Positions 16,292 to 24,462 of a stretch of 32,133 nt of DNA are shown here, one piece after another. A program made the translations under genes and the position numbers. Origin of the DNA: an uncultured Chloroflexota bacterium (GTDB lineage: Bacteria > Chloroflexota > Anaerolineae > Anaerolineales > Villigracilaceae); assembly GCA_903914955.1 (NCBI GenBank), contig CAIWRB010000022.1, forward strand, positions 1 to 32,133, in the 5' to 3' direction. The notes below the pieces were generated by a model, which made no database searches, was not told the origin of the DNA, and was given only the letters and a program-made list of their open reading frames with translations. Position 1 is the stretch's first letter. Every line of letters begins with the position of its first letter.

Positions 16292-18367
16292 TTACTCCGA
16301 TTGCATTTCGATCCACAAAAATCCATACTCATCTATCCGAACGGTGGCGTCTTCGCCGACGATCACGGTCGATTCGCGCTCCTCGATAATTGCCGGACCG
16401 GCGAATGTCGCGTCTGGGGATAGTTTATAGCGATCATAGACTTTGAAAGGAATAAAGTCATGCCTTTTTTCGGAGTACGCCATGCGTTCCCCTTTGAAAG
16501 CTTTGTTTAGACCGCCTCGCATTTTTAAGCGCGGCAGTTCCAGCGATTGGACTGGCAGGCTGGCGCGTACCCTAAAGTTGACAAATTCAACGGGAATCTC
16601 GGAATAGGTGCGCCCATAAAGATGTTCATAAGCTTGATCAAACTGACGGCGCAAATCTGACGGATCCAAATCTGCGAATGAACCATCAGGGAGAGGCAGG
16701 TTGGTTTCGTAGCCTTGTCCGATAAAGCGCGCTTCCACTGAGCGGAAAAAGGAGACTTTATCAGTCGCGCCTGCTGTTCGCAGGGTACGTTCGCCGTCGG
16801 CTTCCATGGCGCGGAACAAGGTTTCCACTTCGTCAAAGTTTGACCCGATCAATGGTGTTTTATGGCTGCGAACCAGGTCGAAAGCGCGGGGCGCGGTAAA
16901 GAATCCCAAAGCCGAGCCGACTCCCGCGTTGGGCGGGACGATCACTCTCGGAGCGCCGAGTTTGCGTGCTAGTCCATACGCGTGAACCGGTCCCGCGCCG
17001 CCAAAGGCTGCCACTGTTACCAGTTTTGGATTCCCGCCGCGTTCCGCGATGTGGGTCTTCGCCGCCGCCGCCATTGTCTCGTTGATCAAATCGTGAATGC
17101 CCCAGACTGCCTGAATGTAGGATACTCCCAGCGGTTCGGCGAGGCGTGTTTCGATAATTTTCCGCGCCGCGTCAAGATCAAGTTTCATGTCCCCGCCGAG
17201 GAAATATTTTGCGTCCAGATAGCCGAGCAGAAGATCCGCATCGGTGACTGTCGGCTCTGTACCGCCCAAGCCATAGCAGATGGGACCCGGATCGGCTCCC
17301 GCGCTGTCCGGTCCTACTTGCAGAGTCCCCAGACGACTCACTCTGGCAATGCTGCCGCCCCCCGCGCCAACCTCCATCAGATCCACCACTGGGACTTGGA
17401 TCATCAGTCCGCTGCCTTTCATAAAGCGCTGCACACGACCAACTTCAAAAGTGGGGACGACCCCGGCAACTCCATCCTGTATCAAACAGGATTTGGCGGT
17501 GGTGCCTCCCATATCAAAGCAGAACATTTCAGGCAGATCAAACAAGCGGCTATAGTATTGACCGGCGATCACAGCCGCTGTCGGTCCCGACTCAATGATC
17601 CGCACCGGGAATTCGGCAGCCGTCTCTACGGAGGTAATGCCGCCGCTGGACAACATGATGAATAATTGTCCGTTGAAACCGAGGGAATTTAATCGGTTGA
17701 AGAGTTTCTTAAGATAACTTTCGGTGAGCGGTTTAACGTACGCGTTGGTGACCGTCGTGCTGGTGCGTTCATACTCCCGTATTTGGGGCAGGACTTCGTA
17801 GGATATGGAAATGGAAATTTCCGGGAATTCTTTGGCGATGAGTTCTTTGAGCGCGAGTTCGTGCGCGGGATTCTCAAAGGAGTTGAGCAGGCAGACCGCG
17901 ATCGAAGTCACGCCTTCCCCAGCCAGTGTGCGAATCGTTTCCAAGGCTTGGTTTTCATCCAATGGTTTCAGAATATGACCATCGGTGCGGACCCGTTCAT
18001 CCACCTCCAAACGCAGCCAGCGCGGCACGAGTGGTTCGGGATATTCGGAAAAAACATCGTAAGGCGCATAGCGGAATTCCCGCCCAAGTTCCAGCACGTC
18101 GCGAAAACCTTTTGTGGTGATTAATCCTGTGCGGGCGCCTTTACGCTCGATGATGGCATTGATTACCAAAGTGGTGCCGTGGATCACTTCCTTCATTTTC
18201 AGTGGCAGATCGGGCACGCGCATGGTTAACGCCCGAATCCCTTCCTCGATGGCGTCGGATGGATCGCCCGGTGTGGTCAGGCATTTGTAGACCAGGATCT
18301 GTCCAGTTTCATCGTCGAGAAGTACGAAATCAGTAAAGGTTCCGCCAATATCACAGCCGAGACGCAT
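16292..18367 (-). CDS. hyuA: HyuA: N-methylhydantoinase A/oxoprolinase ATPase subunit
   Basis: 691-residue ATP-binding partner of HyuB. Visible: N-terminal phosphate motif GCDIGGTFTDFVLLD (4-18), EVIHGTTLVINAIIERKGA (60-78), a second nucleotide motif FDMGGTTAKSCLI near 285, GAGGGSIA, DSAGADPGP and FGGAGPVHAYGLA. These are the standard features of HyuA/acetone carboxylase beta-type proteins. ATP is used to phosphorylate the amide or enol oxygen and so activate the lactam. The gene is 14 bases from the mutase large subunit and 3 bases from the hyuB ATG. Alternatives are 5-oxoprolinase or an acetophenone carboxylase-like function. The mutase, CoA-transferase and Mo-hydroxylase neighbours favour the oxindole hydrolase role. 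Confidence 0.85.
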   Translation of the reverse strand: MRLGCDIGGTFTDFVLLDDETGQILVYKCLTTPGDPSDAIEEGIRALTMRVPDLPLKMKEVIHGTTLVINAIIERKGARTGLITTKGFRDVLELGREFRYAPYDVFSEYPEPLVPRWLRLEVDERVRTDGHILKPLDENQALETIRTLAGEGVTSIAVCLLNSFENPAHELALKELIAKEFPEISISISYEVLPQIREYERTSTTVTNAYVKPLTESYLKKLFNRLNSLGFNGQLFIMLSSGGITSVETAAEFPVRIIESGPTAAVIAGQYYSRLFDLPEMFCFDMGGTTAKSCLIQDGVAGVVPTFEVGRVQRFMKGSGLMIQVPVVDLMEVGAGGGSIARVSRLGTLQVGPDSAGADPGPICYGLGGTEPTVTDADLLLGYLDAKYFLGGDMKLDLDAARKIIETRLAEPLGVSYIQAVWGIHDLINETMAAAAKTHIAERGGNPKLVTVAAFGGAGPVHAYGLARKLGAPRVIVPPNAGVGSALGFFTAPRAFDLVRSHKTPLIGSNFDEVETLFRAMEADGERTLRTAGATDKVSFFRSVEARFIGQGYETNLPLPDGSFADLDPSDLRRQFDQAYEHLYGRTYSEIPVEFVNFRVRASLPVQSLELPRLKMRGGLNKAFKGERMAYSEKRHDFIPFKVYDRYKLSPDATFAGPAIIEERESTVIVGEDATVRIDEYGFLWIEMQSE

Positions 18368-18381
18368 AAAAAAATCTCCTA

Positions 18382-19974
18382 TTATAGATTCACCGGCTCT
18401 GGAAATTTGCCGAATACGTCTTTCATCACGCCAGTAATTTCGCCCAAGGTTGCGTAGGCTCGAACGGCTTCCATTAGGGATGGCATGAGATTTTGATCGC
18501 TGCCGGCGGCGGCGCGAACCTTTTCCAGCGCAGCTTTGACGGCACTGGAGTCGCGGCGCGCGATCACTTCCGCTGTGCGGCGAATCGCATCTTCCGCTTG
18601 ATCGGGGTTATAGGTGTGTAAAGCCACATCCCGTTTTTCTTCTTCCATGCGATAACGGTTGACTCCTACCTTCGGGATGGAGCCGTCCTGAATGCCCTTT
18701 TCGTACGCAAAGGCCTGATGGGCCACTTCCCCTTGAACGATACCTTCACTGACCGCCTTCACGATCCCGCCCCACTCATCCTCCACGCGTTTCATCTCTG
18801 TCACAATGCGCGCTTCGATCTCGTTAGTCAGGCTTTCGACGTAGTACGAACCAGCCAGCGGATCCACGGTATCGCCAACGCCCATTTCTTCGATCAGCAT
18901 TTGCATGGTGCGCAATGAAATCAGCGCGGCTTTTTCGGTGGGGATGGTATAAGCTTCGTCGTAACTGCAGAGCGCCATGGTCTGAGTGCCGGAAAGCGCG
19001 GAGATGAGCGCATAATACGCGCCGCGAACGATATTGTTTTCTGGCTGTTCGATGGTCAAGCCGCCACCCCCGCCTCCGGCGATCATCTTCATCATCATGG
19101 TGTTTGGATTTTTCGCGCCGAATTCATCGCGGATGATGCGCGCCCACAAGCGCCGCGCCGCGCGGAATTTGGCGATCTGTTCGAAGAAGTTGCCGAAGAT
19201 GTCTAGGTTGAACGAGATCTGCCCCGCGAAATCGTCAACGCCTAATCCGCGCCCCAATCCACGTTTGATATATTCCTTGGCAATGGCATAGGCATACGCG
19301 ATCTCTTGTACGGGGTTGGCGCCTGATTCGCGAATGTGGTAGCCGCAAACCGAGACTGGATAGTATTTAGGCGCATGGCTGGCGCAGAATTCTATGGTAT
19401 CGCCAATCAAGCGGACAGCTGGCTCTACCGGAAAAATCCAAGCCCCACGTCCGATGTATTCTTTTAGAATATCGTTTTGGGCGGTGCCGCGCACTTCCGC
19501 CAATGGGATCCCCTGCTTTTCGGCGACCACGAAATACATTGCCATGATGGGAGCGGCTACAGCATTGATAGTGAGTGATACGCTGATCTGATCGAGGGGA
19601 ATTCCCGTGAAAGCGACTTCCATATCGGCCAGTGTGTCCACCGCCATCCCAACCCGCCCAACTTCTCCTTCTGCCAACGGATCGCTGGAATCCAATCCCA
19701 TTTGGGTGGGGAGATCGAATGCTACGTTGAGCGCGTTCTGCCCGTTTTCGATCAGGAATTTGAAACGCTGATTGGTTTCGTGTGGTGCGCCAAAACCCGC
19801 ATATTGGCGCATGGTGAAGGGGCGCTGCCGGTACATGTAAGGATGAATGCCGCGCGTGAAGGGAAATTCCCCCGGCTGTCCAATCTCGTTTTTGGGATCA
19901 ACATCTTCAGGGTTGTAAACCGGTTTGACTTGGATACCGGATTCCAGAACAACATCTCGGATTTTAGAACTCAT
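18382..19974 (-). CDS. B12-dependent acyl-CoA mutase, large (catalytic) subunit
   Basis: 530-residue TIM-barrel subunit of a methylmalonyl-CoA mutase-type enzyme, lacking the B12-binding domain (encoded by the next gene upstream). The substrate motif RPFTMRQYAG has Y58, and ILKEYIGRGAWIFP has R176. These match the Tyr/Arg pair that binds the free carboxylate in methylmalonyl-CoA mutase (Tyr89/Arg207 in the Propionibacterium enzyme). Isobutyryl-CoA mutase has Phe/Gln there, and 2-hydroxyisobutyryl-CoA mutase has Ile at the first position. So the substrate should be a dicarboxylic CoA ester. Given CaiB, an epimerase and a Glu-less dehydrogenase nearby, I infer it converts (2-aminophenyl)succinyl-CoA to (2-aminobenzyl)malonyl-CoA; ordinary methylmalonyl-CoA/succinyl-CoA interconversion is the alternative. 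Confidence 0.85.
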   Translation of the reverse strand: MSSKIRDVVLESGIQVKPVYNPEDVDPKNEIGQPGEFPFTRGIHPYMYRQRPFTMRQYAGFGAPHETNQRFKFLIENGQNALNVAFDLPTQMGLDSSDPLAEGEVGRVGMAVDTLADMEVAFTGIPLDQISVSLTINAVAAPIMAMYFVVAEKQGIPLAEVRGTAQNDILKEYIGRGAWIFPVEPAVRLIGDTIEFCASHAPKYYPVSVCGYHIRESGANPVQEIAYAYAIAKEYIKRGLGRGLGVDDFAGQISFNLDIFGNFFEQIAKFRAARRLWARIIRDEFGAKNPNTMMMKMIAGGGGGGLTIEQPENNIVRGAYYALISALSGTQTMALCSYDEAYTIPTEKAALISLRTMQMLIEEMGVGDTVDPLAGSYYVESLTNEIEARIVTEMKRVEDEWGGIVKAVSEGIVQGEVAHQAFAYEKGIQDGSIPKVGVNRYRMEEEKRDVALHTYNPDQAEDAIRRTAEVIARRDSSAVKAALEKVRAAAGSDQNLMPSLMEAVRAYATLGEITGVMKDVFGKFPEPVNL

Positions 19975-20021
19975 AAAGACTCCTGTCTGTATTATTGTTT
20001 TGTAACCGCTGAAAGGTAGAG

Positions 20022-20423
20022 TTATTTATCCGCCATGCAGGTTTGGATAAAGGCAGTGATTTCATCGAAAGAACTGCCGGTTGGAAATACGCCCAAGACG
20101 CCAATCGCTTTCAGAGATGGAATATCTCTTTCGGGGATATTGCCGCCAATTAGAACGATCTTATCGTTCATGTCTGTATGTTTCAATTTAGCCATCAACT
20201 TCTCGGCAATGGGCAGGTGCGCGCCGGAAAGAATTGACAGACCGATAACATCCACATCTTCTTGAAGGGCGGTATCGAAGATCTGCTCAACTGTTTGGTG
20301 AAGTCCCGTGTAGATCACTTCAAAGCCGGCATTCCTCAAGGCTAAGGCGACCACTTTTGCACCTCGGTCGTGACCATCGAGTCCCGGCTTGGCGATGAGA
20401 ATCCGTATAGCTTTTGTTGTCAT
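20022..20423 (-). CDS. B12-binding small subunit of the acyl-CoA mutase
   Basis: 133-residue cobalamin-binding domain. The base-off/His-on signature is intact: KPGLDGHDRGAKV with D16-x-H18-x-x-G21, then GLSILSGAH and VLIGGNIP. This length is normal for a stand-alone subunit of a split mutase. The frame runs upstream to 20702, but that part is the antisense of the acyl-CoA dehydrogenase gene's 3' end; ATG 20423 has a GGAG ribosome-binding site and starts the domain. The mutase large subunit starts 47 bases downstream, and the dehydrogenase stop lies 55 bases upstream. No MeaB-type G-protein chaperone gene is in the window. Confidence 0.9.
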   Translation of the reverse strand: MTTKAIRILIAKPGLDGHDRGAKVVALALRNAGFEVIYTGLHQTVEQIFDTALQEDVDVIGLSILSGAHLPIAEKLMAKLKHTDMNDKIVLIGGNIPERDIPSLKAIGVLGVFPTGSSFDEITAFIQTCMADK

Positions 20424-20478
20424 GTATATTTCTCCAGATATATGTGACACTGCAAGTGTAGGTGTGATATTTGAGTCT

Positions 20479-21639
20479 TTACTTTTTACGATTTGCGGGC
20501 ACGCCCATTTCGCGGGCAATGTTGGTGCGCAGAATTTCTGATGTGCCGCCGCCATACAACAGGAAACGCGCGTCACGATAGTAGCGTTGTGCGTCATATT
20601 CCATGGCGAAGCCATAGCTGCCATAAATACGGGTACATTCATCTGCGATAAAATTGGCGGTCTCCGTCGCGAATAACTTTGCCATGGATGCCAATTTAAC
20701 ATCGCGGCGACCCGCGTCTATATCCCGCGCGGCGCGGCAGACCAGCGCGTCGGCAGCTTCGAGCTGCGTGCCCATTTCCGCTATTTTATGTGAGACCGCC
20801 TGAAACTCGGCGATCGGTTTTCCGAATTGCTGTCTTTCGTTGGAATATTTGATCGCAGAATCCAGCGCGGCTTGTCCCAACCCCAATGCCAGCGCGCCGG
20901 TCATGACACGGATCTGGCACAGGATCTCCCCTAAATTCTTGAAGCCGGTTCCCTGTTTGCCCAGCAAGTTTGCAGATGGAATTTGGACGTTATCCAAAAT
21001 CAATTCTGAAGTTTCAGAGGCACGCACGCCTAGCTTATTGATCTTGCGTCCCACGCTTACTCCTGGCATTCCCCTTTCGACCAGAAAAAAGTCGATTCCT
21101 TTGAATCCCGCCTCGGGGTCGGTTTTGGCGGCGACTGTAAAGAAATCCGCCATGGTCGCGGAGGTGATCCACATTTTCTGCCCAGTTATGGCCCAGCCAT
21201 TTTCAGTCGGTGTGGCGCGCGTTGTGATGCCGCCCAGGTCGGAGCCGAAATCCGGTTCTGTCATTGCGATGGTTCCGATTTTTTCGCCTCTCAGCGCTGG
21301 CTCAATCAACCGCTGCCGGTGATCGTCGGTGCCAAAGCGAAAGACGAGGTCGGTACCCATCAATGTCTGCATGGCAACCACAGCGCCCAACGAGAGAGAA
21401 CCGCGTGCCAACTCTTCCATCATTATGCAGTAAGTGAAAAAATCAGCGTCCATACCGCCCACGGCTTCGGGATAGCGCAAGCCGAAATAACCATTGACCG
21501 CGCAGCGTTGGAAAAGTTCACGCGGAAATTCGCCCTTCTCATCCAGTTCTTGCGCTGTGGGGATGACTTCCCGATCTACAAAGCTGCGAACAGAATTGCG
21601 GAAAAGTTTTTGTTCTTCAGTCTGTGAAAAATCTTTCAT
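20479..21639 (-). CDS. Acyl-CoA dehydrogenase lacking the canonical catalytic Glu, probable decarboxylating (IaaF-like)
   Basis: 386-residue FAD-dependent acyl-CoA dehydrogenase fold. FAD/substrate segments are present: GTIAMTEPDFGSD (about 120-132), WITSATMADFF, RQQFGKPIAEFQ, and RIYGSYGFAMEYDAQRYYRDAR near the C-terminus. At the usual base position, the Glu of YEGTxxI, the sequence is GGGTSEI (G364). The alternative base position in helix G (LDxER in isovaleryl-CoA dehydrogenase) is also not Glu (LCQIR). An enzyme that removes CO2 from C2 of a malonyl-type CoA ester needs no proton abstraction there. Benzylmalonyl-CoA dehydrogenase (IaaF) of Aromatoleum works this way, so I infer (2-aminobenzyl)malonyl-CoA to 2-aminocinnamoyl-CoA plus CO2. 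Start 21639 follows the CaiB stop by 5 bases. Confidence 0.85.
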   Translation of the reverse strand: MKDFSQTEEQKLFRNSVRSFVDREVIPTAQELDEKGEFPRELFQRCAVNGYFGLRYPEAVGGMDADFFTYCIMMEELARGSLSLGAVVAMQTLMGTDLVFRFGTDDHRQRLIEPALRGEKIGTIAMTEPDFGSDLGGITTRATPTENGWAITGQKMWITSATMADFFTVAAKTDPEAGFKGIDFFLVERGMPGVSVGRKINKLGVRASETSELILDNVQIPSANLLGKQGTGFKNLGEILCQIRVMTGALALGLGQAALDSAIKYSNERQQFGKPIAEFQAVSHKIAEMGTQLEAADALVCRAARDIDAGRRDVKLASMAKLFATETANFIADECTRIYGSYGFAMEYDAQRYYRDARFLLYGGGTSEILRTNIAREMGVPANRKK

Positions 21640-21644
21640 AGGAT

Positions 21645-22847
21645 TTATAAGATTCCCTGTGATTGAAGGGCTGCCACATCGCAACCCAACGCGCCGAATA
21701 CAACTTCGTTATGCTCACCTAACCGTGGAGGAAATTCCAGTATCATCCCGCGCTCGAGGAGGTGGGCGGGGATGACCGGCGGCGGGGAAATGGCGATTTC
21801 GATTCCCGTTCGGGGATCGCGCGCTTTCACCAAATTATCAGCGATCAACGGGTCGGCGCACACTTCGCGGATGCGGTTAACTTTGGAAATGGGGACTCCA
21901 ACATTGTTGAAGTTATTGATTATTTGATGGGTGGATTGTCGTTTTATGATTACTGCCAGTTTCTGGTTTAGTTCCTTTGCTGCCTCAATACGCCCGGAAT
22001 TACGAATGTATTCGGCTTCAGCAAGGGTTTCAAATCCCGGCAGGCGCGTGATAGCTTCCCACTGCTTATCGGTGCCGACTGCCAGATACACAAAACTATC
22101 CGCAGTGGCAAATACCGATACCGGCGCGAAGAATTGATGGGTGTTCCCGTGGCGCGTGACAGGGATGTTGAAACTGTGCGAAAGCATGACGGGCGAGACC
22201 ATCCATGAGACAGCTGATTGGAACATGGAAATATCCAATCGGGCGCCCTCTCCGGTGACGGCGCGTTGATAAAGCGACTTCATCACCAAGCCGTAAGCAT
22301 GTTCGCCCGCGCCTAAGTCCACCATTGGCAAGCCAAAGACCGTCGGGTCGCCGTCAGGTTCACCGGTCAGTTCCATGAGACCGGCGCGCGCCTGTAGGAT
22401 TGGATCATAAGCCGCTTCGTTGCTCTGCGGACCAAATCCCGTGATCCCGACCCAGATCAGATCCGTCTTGATAGCGCTCAAAGTTTCGTAATCAATGCCG
22501 AGTTTTTTGTACGAACTGGGACGTTGGTTGGTGGCAAAAATATCAACCGGTAGTTCGCGAATTAGCTTATGTAATAATTCCTGCCCCGCTACAGTGCTCA
22601 TGTCGAGAGTGATGGATTGTTTTCCCAGATTATTGGGCAGGAAATAGGCGTTCATTCCCCGCTCGAATCCCGTCTCACTTTCTTGATTGGCTAACACTGG
22701 CAATCCCACCCACCGGTTAGGGTCGCCTCTTGGCGGGGACTCAACGCGAATGACTCGCGCTCCATCCATCGCCAACTTAAGTGTTAGGTAGGGCAGGGTG
22801 GTTGCTTGTTCTATGGAGAGGATGGTGAGAGATTTGAAAAGAGTCAT
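21645..22847 (-). CDS. CaiB/BaiF family (class III) CoA-transferase
   Basis: 400-residue family III CoA-transferase. Conserved features: N-terminal Rossmann-like LKLAMDGARVIRVESP (23-38), NLGKQSITLDM, FATNQRPSSYKKLGIDY, YDPILQARAGLMELTG, and the catalytic Asp177 in the MVDLGAG segment. Start is uncertain: a GTG at 22859 overlaps the epimerase stop as GTGA, while ATG 22847 has GAGTGA upstream and matches the family start better; I use the ATG. These enzymes move CoA between organic acids without free hydrolysis. In anaerobic auxin degradation a family III transferase (IaaL) activates phenylsuccinate-type acids, and an equivalent role, making (2-aminophenyl)succinyl-CoA, fits the neighbours here (inference). 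Confidence 0.86.
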   Translation of the reverse strand: MTLFKSLTILSIEQATTLPYLTLKLAMDGARVIRVESPPRGDPNRWVGLPVLANQESETGFERGMNAYFLPNNLGKQSITLDMSTVAGQELLHKLIRELPVDIFATNQRPSSYKKLGIDYETLSAIKTDLIWVGITGFGPQSNEAAYDPILQARAGLMELTGEPDGDPTVFGLPMVDLGAGEHAYGLVMKSLYQRAVTGEGARLDISMFQSAVSWMVSPVMLSHSFNIPVTRHGNTHQFFAPVSVFATADSFVYLAVGTDKQWEAITRLPGFETLAEAEYIRNSGRIEAAKELNQKLAVIIKRQSTHQIINNFNNVGVPISKVNRIREVCADPLIADNLVKARDPRTGIEIAISPPPVIPAHLLERGMILEFPPRLGEHNEVVFGALGCDVAALQSQGIL

Positions 22848-22855
22848 AAAACAAT

Positions 22856-23299
22856 TCACTCAGCGTGTTGGATGGGCTTTTTTTCTGCCAGATGGATCAG
22901 CACGCCAAAAGCGTCCTTGGGATGCACGAATGCCTCCCGCCAGACTTTGCCTTCGAATGTAACGCCTTCGCCATATGTATGACGATACGCAATGCGTCCA
23001 CCACGCTGCTCCAGTTCGGCAATCGCGGCGTCGAGATCGTCCACTTCAAAAGTGATGTGATGGACGCCGGGTCCGCCATTCTTTTTGAGGAATTTCGCCA
23101 CCGGGCTATCATCGCGGGTGGGCTCGAGCAATTCCATCTTGCTTTCACCGATTTCAAATGGGCGGTAGCGAATACCCATATCCTCGATCAACTCTTCCGG
23201 GGCAAACTCTGCTCCGAACCAAGTCTCAAAGAAATGTTGCGCCTCCTCCAGGTTGGGAACAGCGAGGGCAACGCGTTCGATTTTTTTTACGTAGGTCAT
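22856..23299 (-). CDS. VOC-fold epimerase, methylmalonyl-CoA epimerase-like with altered metal ligands
   Basis: 147-residue vicinal-oxygen-chelate protein most like methylmalonyl-CoA epimerase: MELLEPTRDDSPVAKFL (55-71), GVHHITFEVDDLDAAIAEL (78-96) and VHPKDAFGVLIHL. It would invert C2 of a malonyl-type CoA ester. The metal site differs from the standard enzyme: the first ligand His (HIGIAV) is Arg9 in RVALAV, and the last ligand Glu (VLIEL) is His136; His81 is kept. The ligand set is therefore rearranged and the usual substrate cannot be assumed. A stereospecific dehydrogenase following the mutase would need an epimerase, so (2-aminobenzyl)malonyl-CoA is a reasonable substrate. The ATG overlaps the aminotransferase stop, and the stop overlaps the CaiB GTG. 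Confidence 0.82.
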   Translation of the reverse strand: MTYVKKIERVALAVPNLEEAQHFFETWFGAEFAPEELIEDMGIRYRPFEIGESKMELLEPTRDDSPVAKFLKKNGGPGVHHITFEVDDLDAAIAELEQRGGRIAYRHTYGEGVTFEGKVWREAFVHPKDAFGVLIHLAEKKPIQHAE

Positions 23300-24462
23300 A
23301 CCCGCTCCATAAGTTTTAATTTTGACTCTACAGATGTTCCTGCTGGGATTCCAAGTTTTTCGCGTAGGATGATCTCCGTTCTGGCAATAAAGATGGCATT
23401 CTCCTCCGGCGTTCCCACCGTAATTCGCACCCCGTTTGGAATTCCAAATCCGGCGGTGTGGCGGACGATGATACCGCGCCGCAACAAAGCTATCTCCAAT
23501 TCCGCTGGCGGGATAGGCGGGTCGATCAAAAGAACCGAGTTCATGTGACTGTCCAGGCAGCTCAAGCCCAGCGCGCGCAGTGAGTCACGTAAAAATGCCC
23601 GCCCTGCCAGAATAGTCTTCCGGTTGTGTTCATGGAATTCATAGTCATCCATGCTTGCCATGGCCGCTGCCAGCACGATATCGGAAGTATGAAAAGGCAG
23701 TTGGGCATGCCGCACGTAATCCGCAAGCTCTATGGGCGCAATCAGATAACCGACTCGCAGGTTGGCAAGTCCGGAGGTTTTGGAAAAACTGCGTACGGCA
23801 ATGATGTTTTTCCCGGCGCGGATATAATCCAAACTGTCTGGGTAATCCTCCGATTCCACATAGCGGTTATAGGATTCATCCAATACGACGAGAACGTGAT
23901 CGGGAACTTTGGCGAGGAAACCATCCAACTGGGATTTAGTGATGATCGTTCCGGTAGGATTGTTGGGCGAACACAGGAAGACGATCCGCGTTTCATCGTC
24001 AATCTGCGCAAGCATTGCCGGAAGGTCGTGGCAGTAATCCGCTGTGTAAGGCACCTGGCGATTCTCTCCGCCGTACATGGTTACGAAAATATGATAGAGC
24101 GGAAAAGTTGCGGAACACATCACCGCGTTGCCACCCTCGAACAAAAAAGCCTGAGTGATCATCCTCAAAATATCTGAGCCGCCGTTACCGGTGACAAAAT
24201 TATCTTCCGTGAAACCGTCGCCGAAGCGTCCGGCAAGTTTTCGACGGAGGTCGCGTTCGCCTATGCCTGGATAACGATGGGCGTCTTTTAATGCACGCTG
24301 GATGGCTTCCAATGCCATCGGTGAAGGACCGTTGGGGCTTTCGTTGGACGCCATCTTGATCACGTCTTCCAAGCCAAATTCCTCTTTAACGGCTTCAATG
24401 GATTTGCCCCCAATGTATAGCGGAACCTTTAACAAGTTTTGATTAAACCGCATTCCGGTCAT
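23296..24462 (-). CDS. PLP-dependent aminotransferase, HisC-like (class I/II)
   Basis: 388-residue fold type I aminotransferase. PLP residues are clear: SPNNPTG (165-171, N168), VVLDESYNR with D195 and Y198, RSFSKTSGLANLRVGY with the Schiff-base K228, and R236. The best superficial match is histidinol-phosphate aminotransferase, but no other histidine gene is nearby and the HisC family includes aromatic aminotransferases. In this operon, with IorAB three to five genes upstream, transamination of tryptophan (or phenylalanine/tyrosine) to the arylpyruvate is the more economical reading (inference). It overlaps the molybdenum subunit stop (ATGA); a second in-frame ATG at 24453 is possible. Confidence 0.85.
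   Translation of the reverse strand: MTGMRFNQNLLKVPLYIGGKSIEAVKEEFGLEDVIKMASNESPNGPSPMALEAIQRALKDAHRYPGIGERDLRRKLAGRFGDGFTEDNFVTGNGGSDILRMITQAFLFEGGNAVMCSATFPLYHIFVTMYGGENRQVPYTADYCHDLPAMLAQIDDETRIVFLCSPNNPTGTIITKSQLDGFLAKVPDHVLVVLDESYNRYVESEDYPDSLDYIRAGKNIIAVRSFSKTSGLANLRVGYLIAPIELADYVRHAQLPFHTSDIVLAAAMASMDDYEFHEHNRKTILAGRAFLRDSLRALGLSCLDSHMNSVLLIDPPIPPAELEIALLRRGIIVRHTAGFGIPNGVRITVGTPEENAIFIARTEIILREKLGIPAGTSVESKLKLMERV

Noticed and set aside
15374-16423. 349-residue plus-strand open frame
   Set aside because: Lies antisense across hyuB and hyuA, with no recognisable domain and no ribosome-binding site; a shadow of GC-biased coding sequence. The same holds for the other long plus-strand frames, such as 16982-17665 and 22865-23548.
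18382-19974. Isobutyryl-CoA or 2-hydroxyisobutyryl-CoA mutase
   Set aside because: The diagnostic positions are Tyr58 and Arg176, not Phe/Gln or Ile.
20479-21639. Glutaryl-CoA dehydrogenase
   Set aside because: Also decarboxylating, but it uses the YEGT-type Glu, which is Gly here.
18382-23299. Plain propionate/methylmalonyl-CoA pathway (mutase plus epimerase)
   Set aside because: No propionyl-CoA carboxylase or transcarboxylase nearby, the epimerase metal ligands are altered, and the intervening CaiB and Glu-less dehydrogenase do not belong to that pathway. It remains the fallback if trees disagree.
23296-24462. Histidine biosynthesis gene hisC
   Set aside because: No other his gene in the window, and it is translationally coupled to catabolic genes on both sides.
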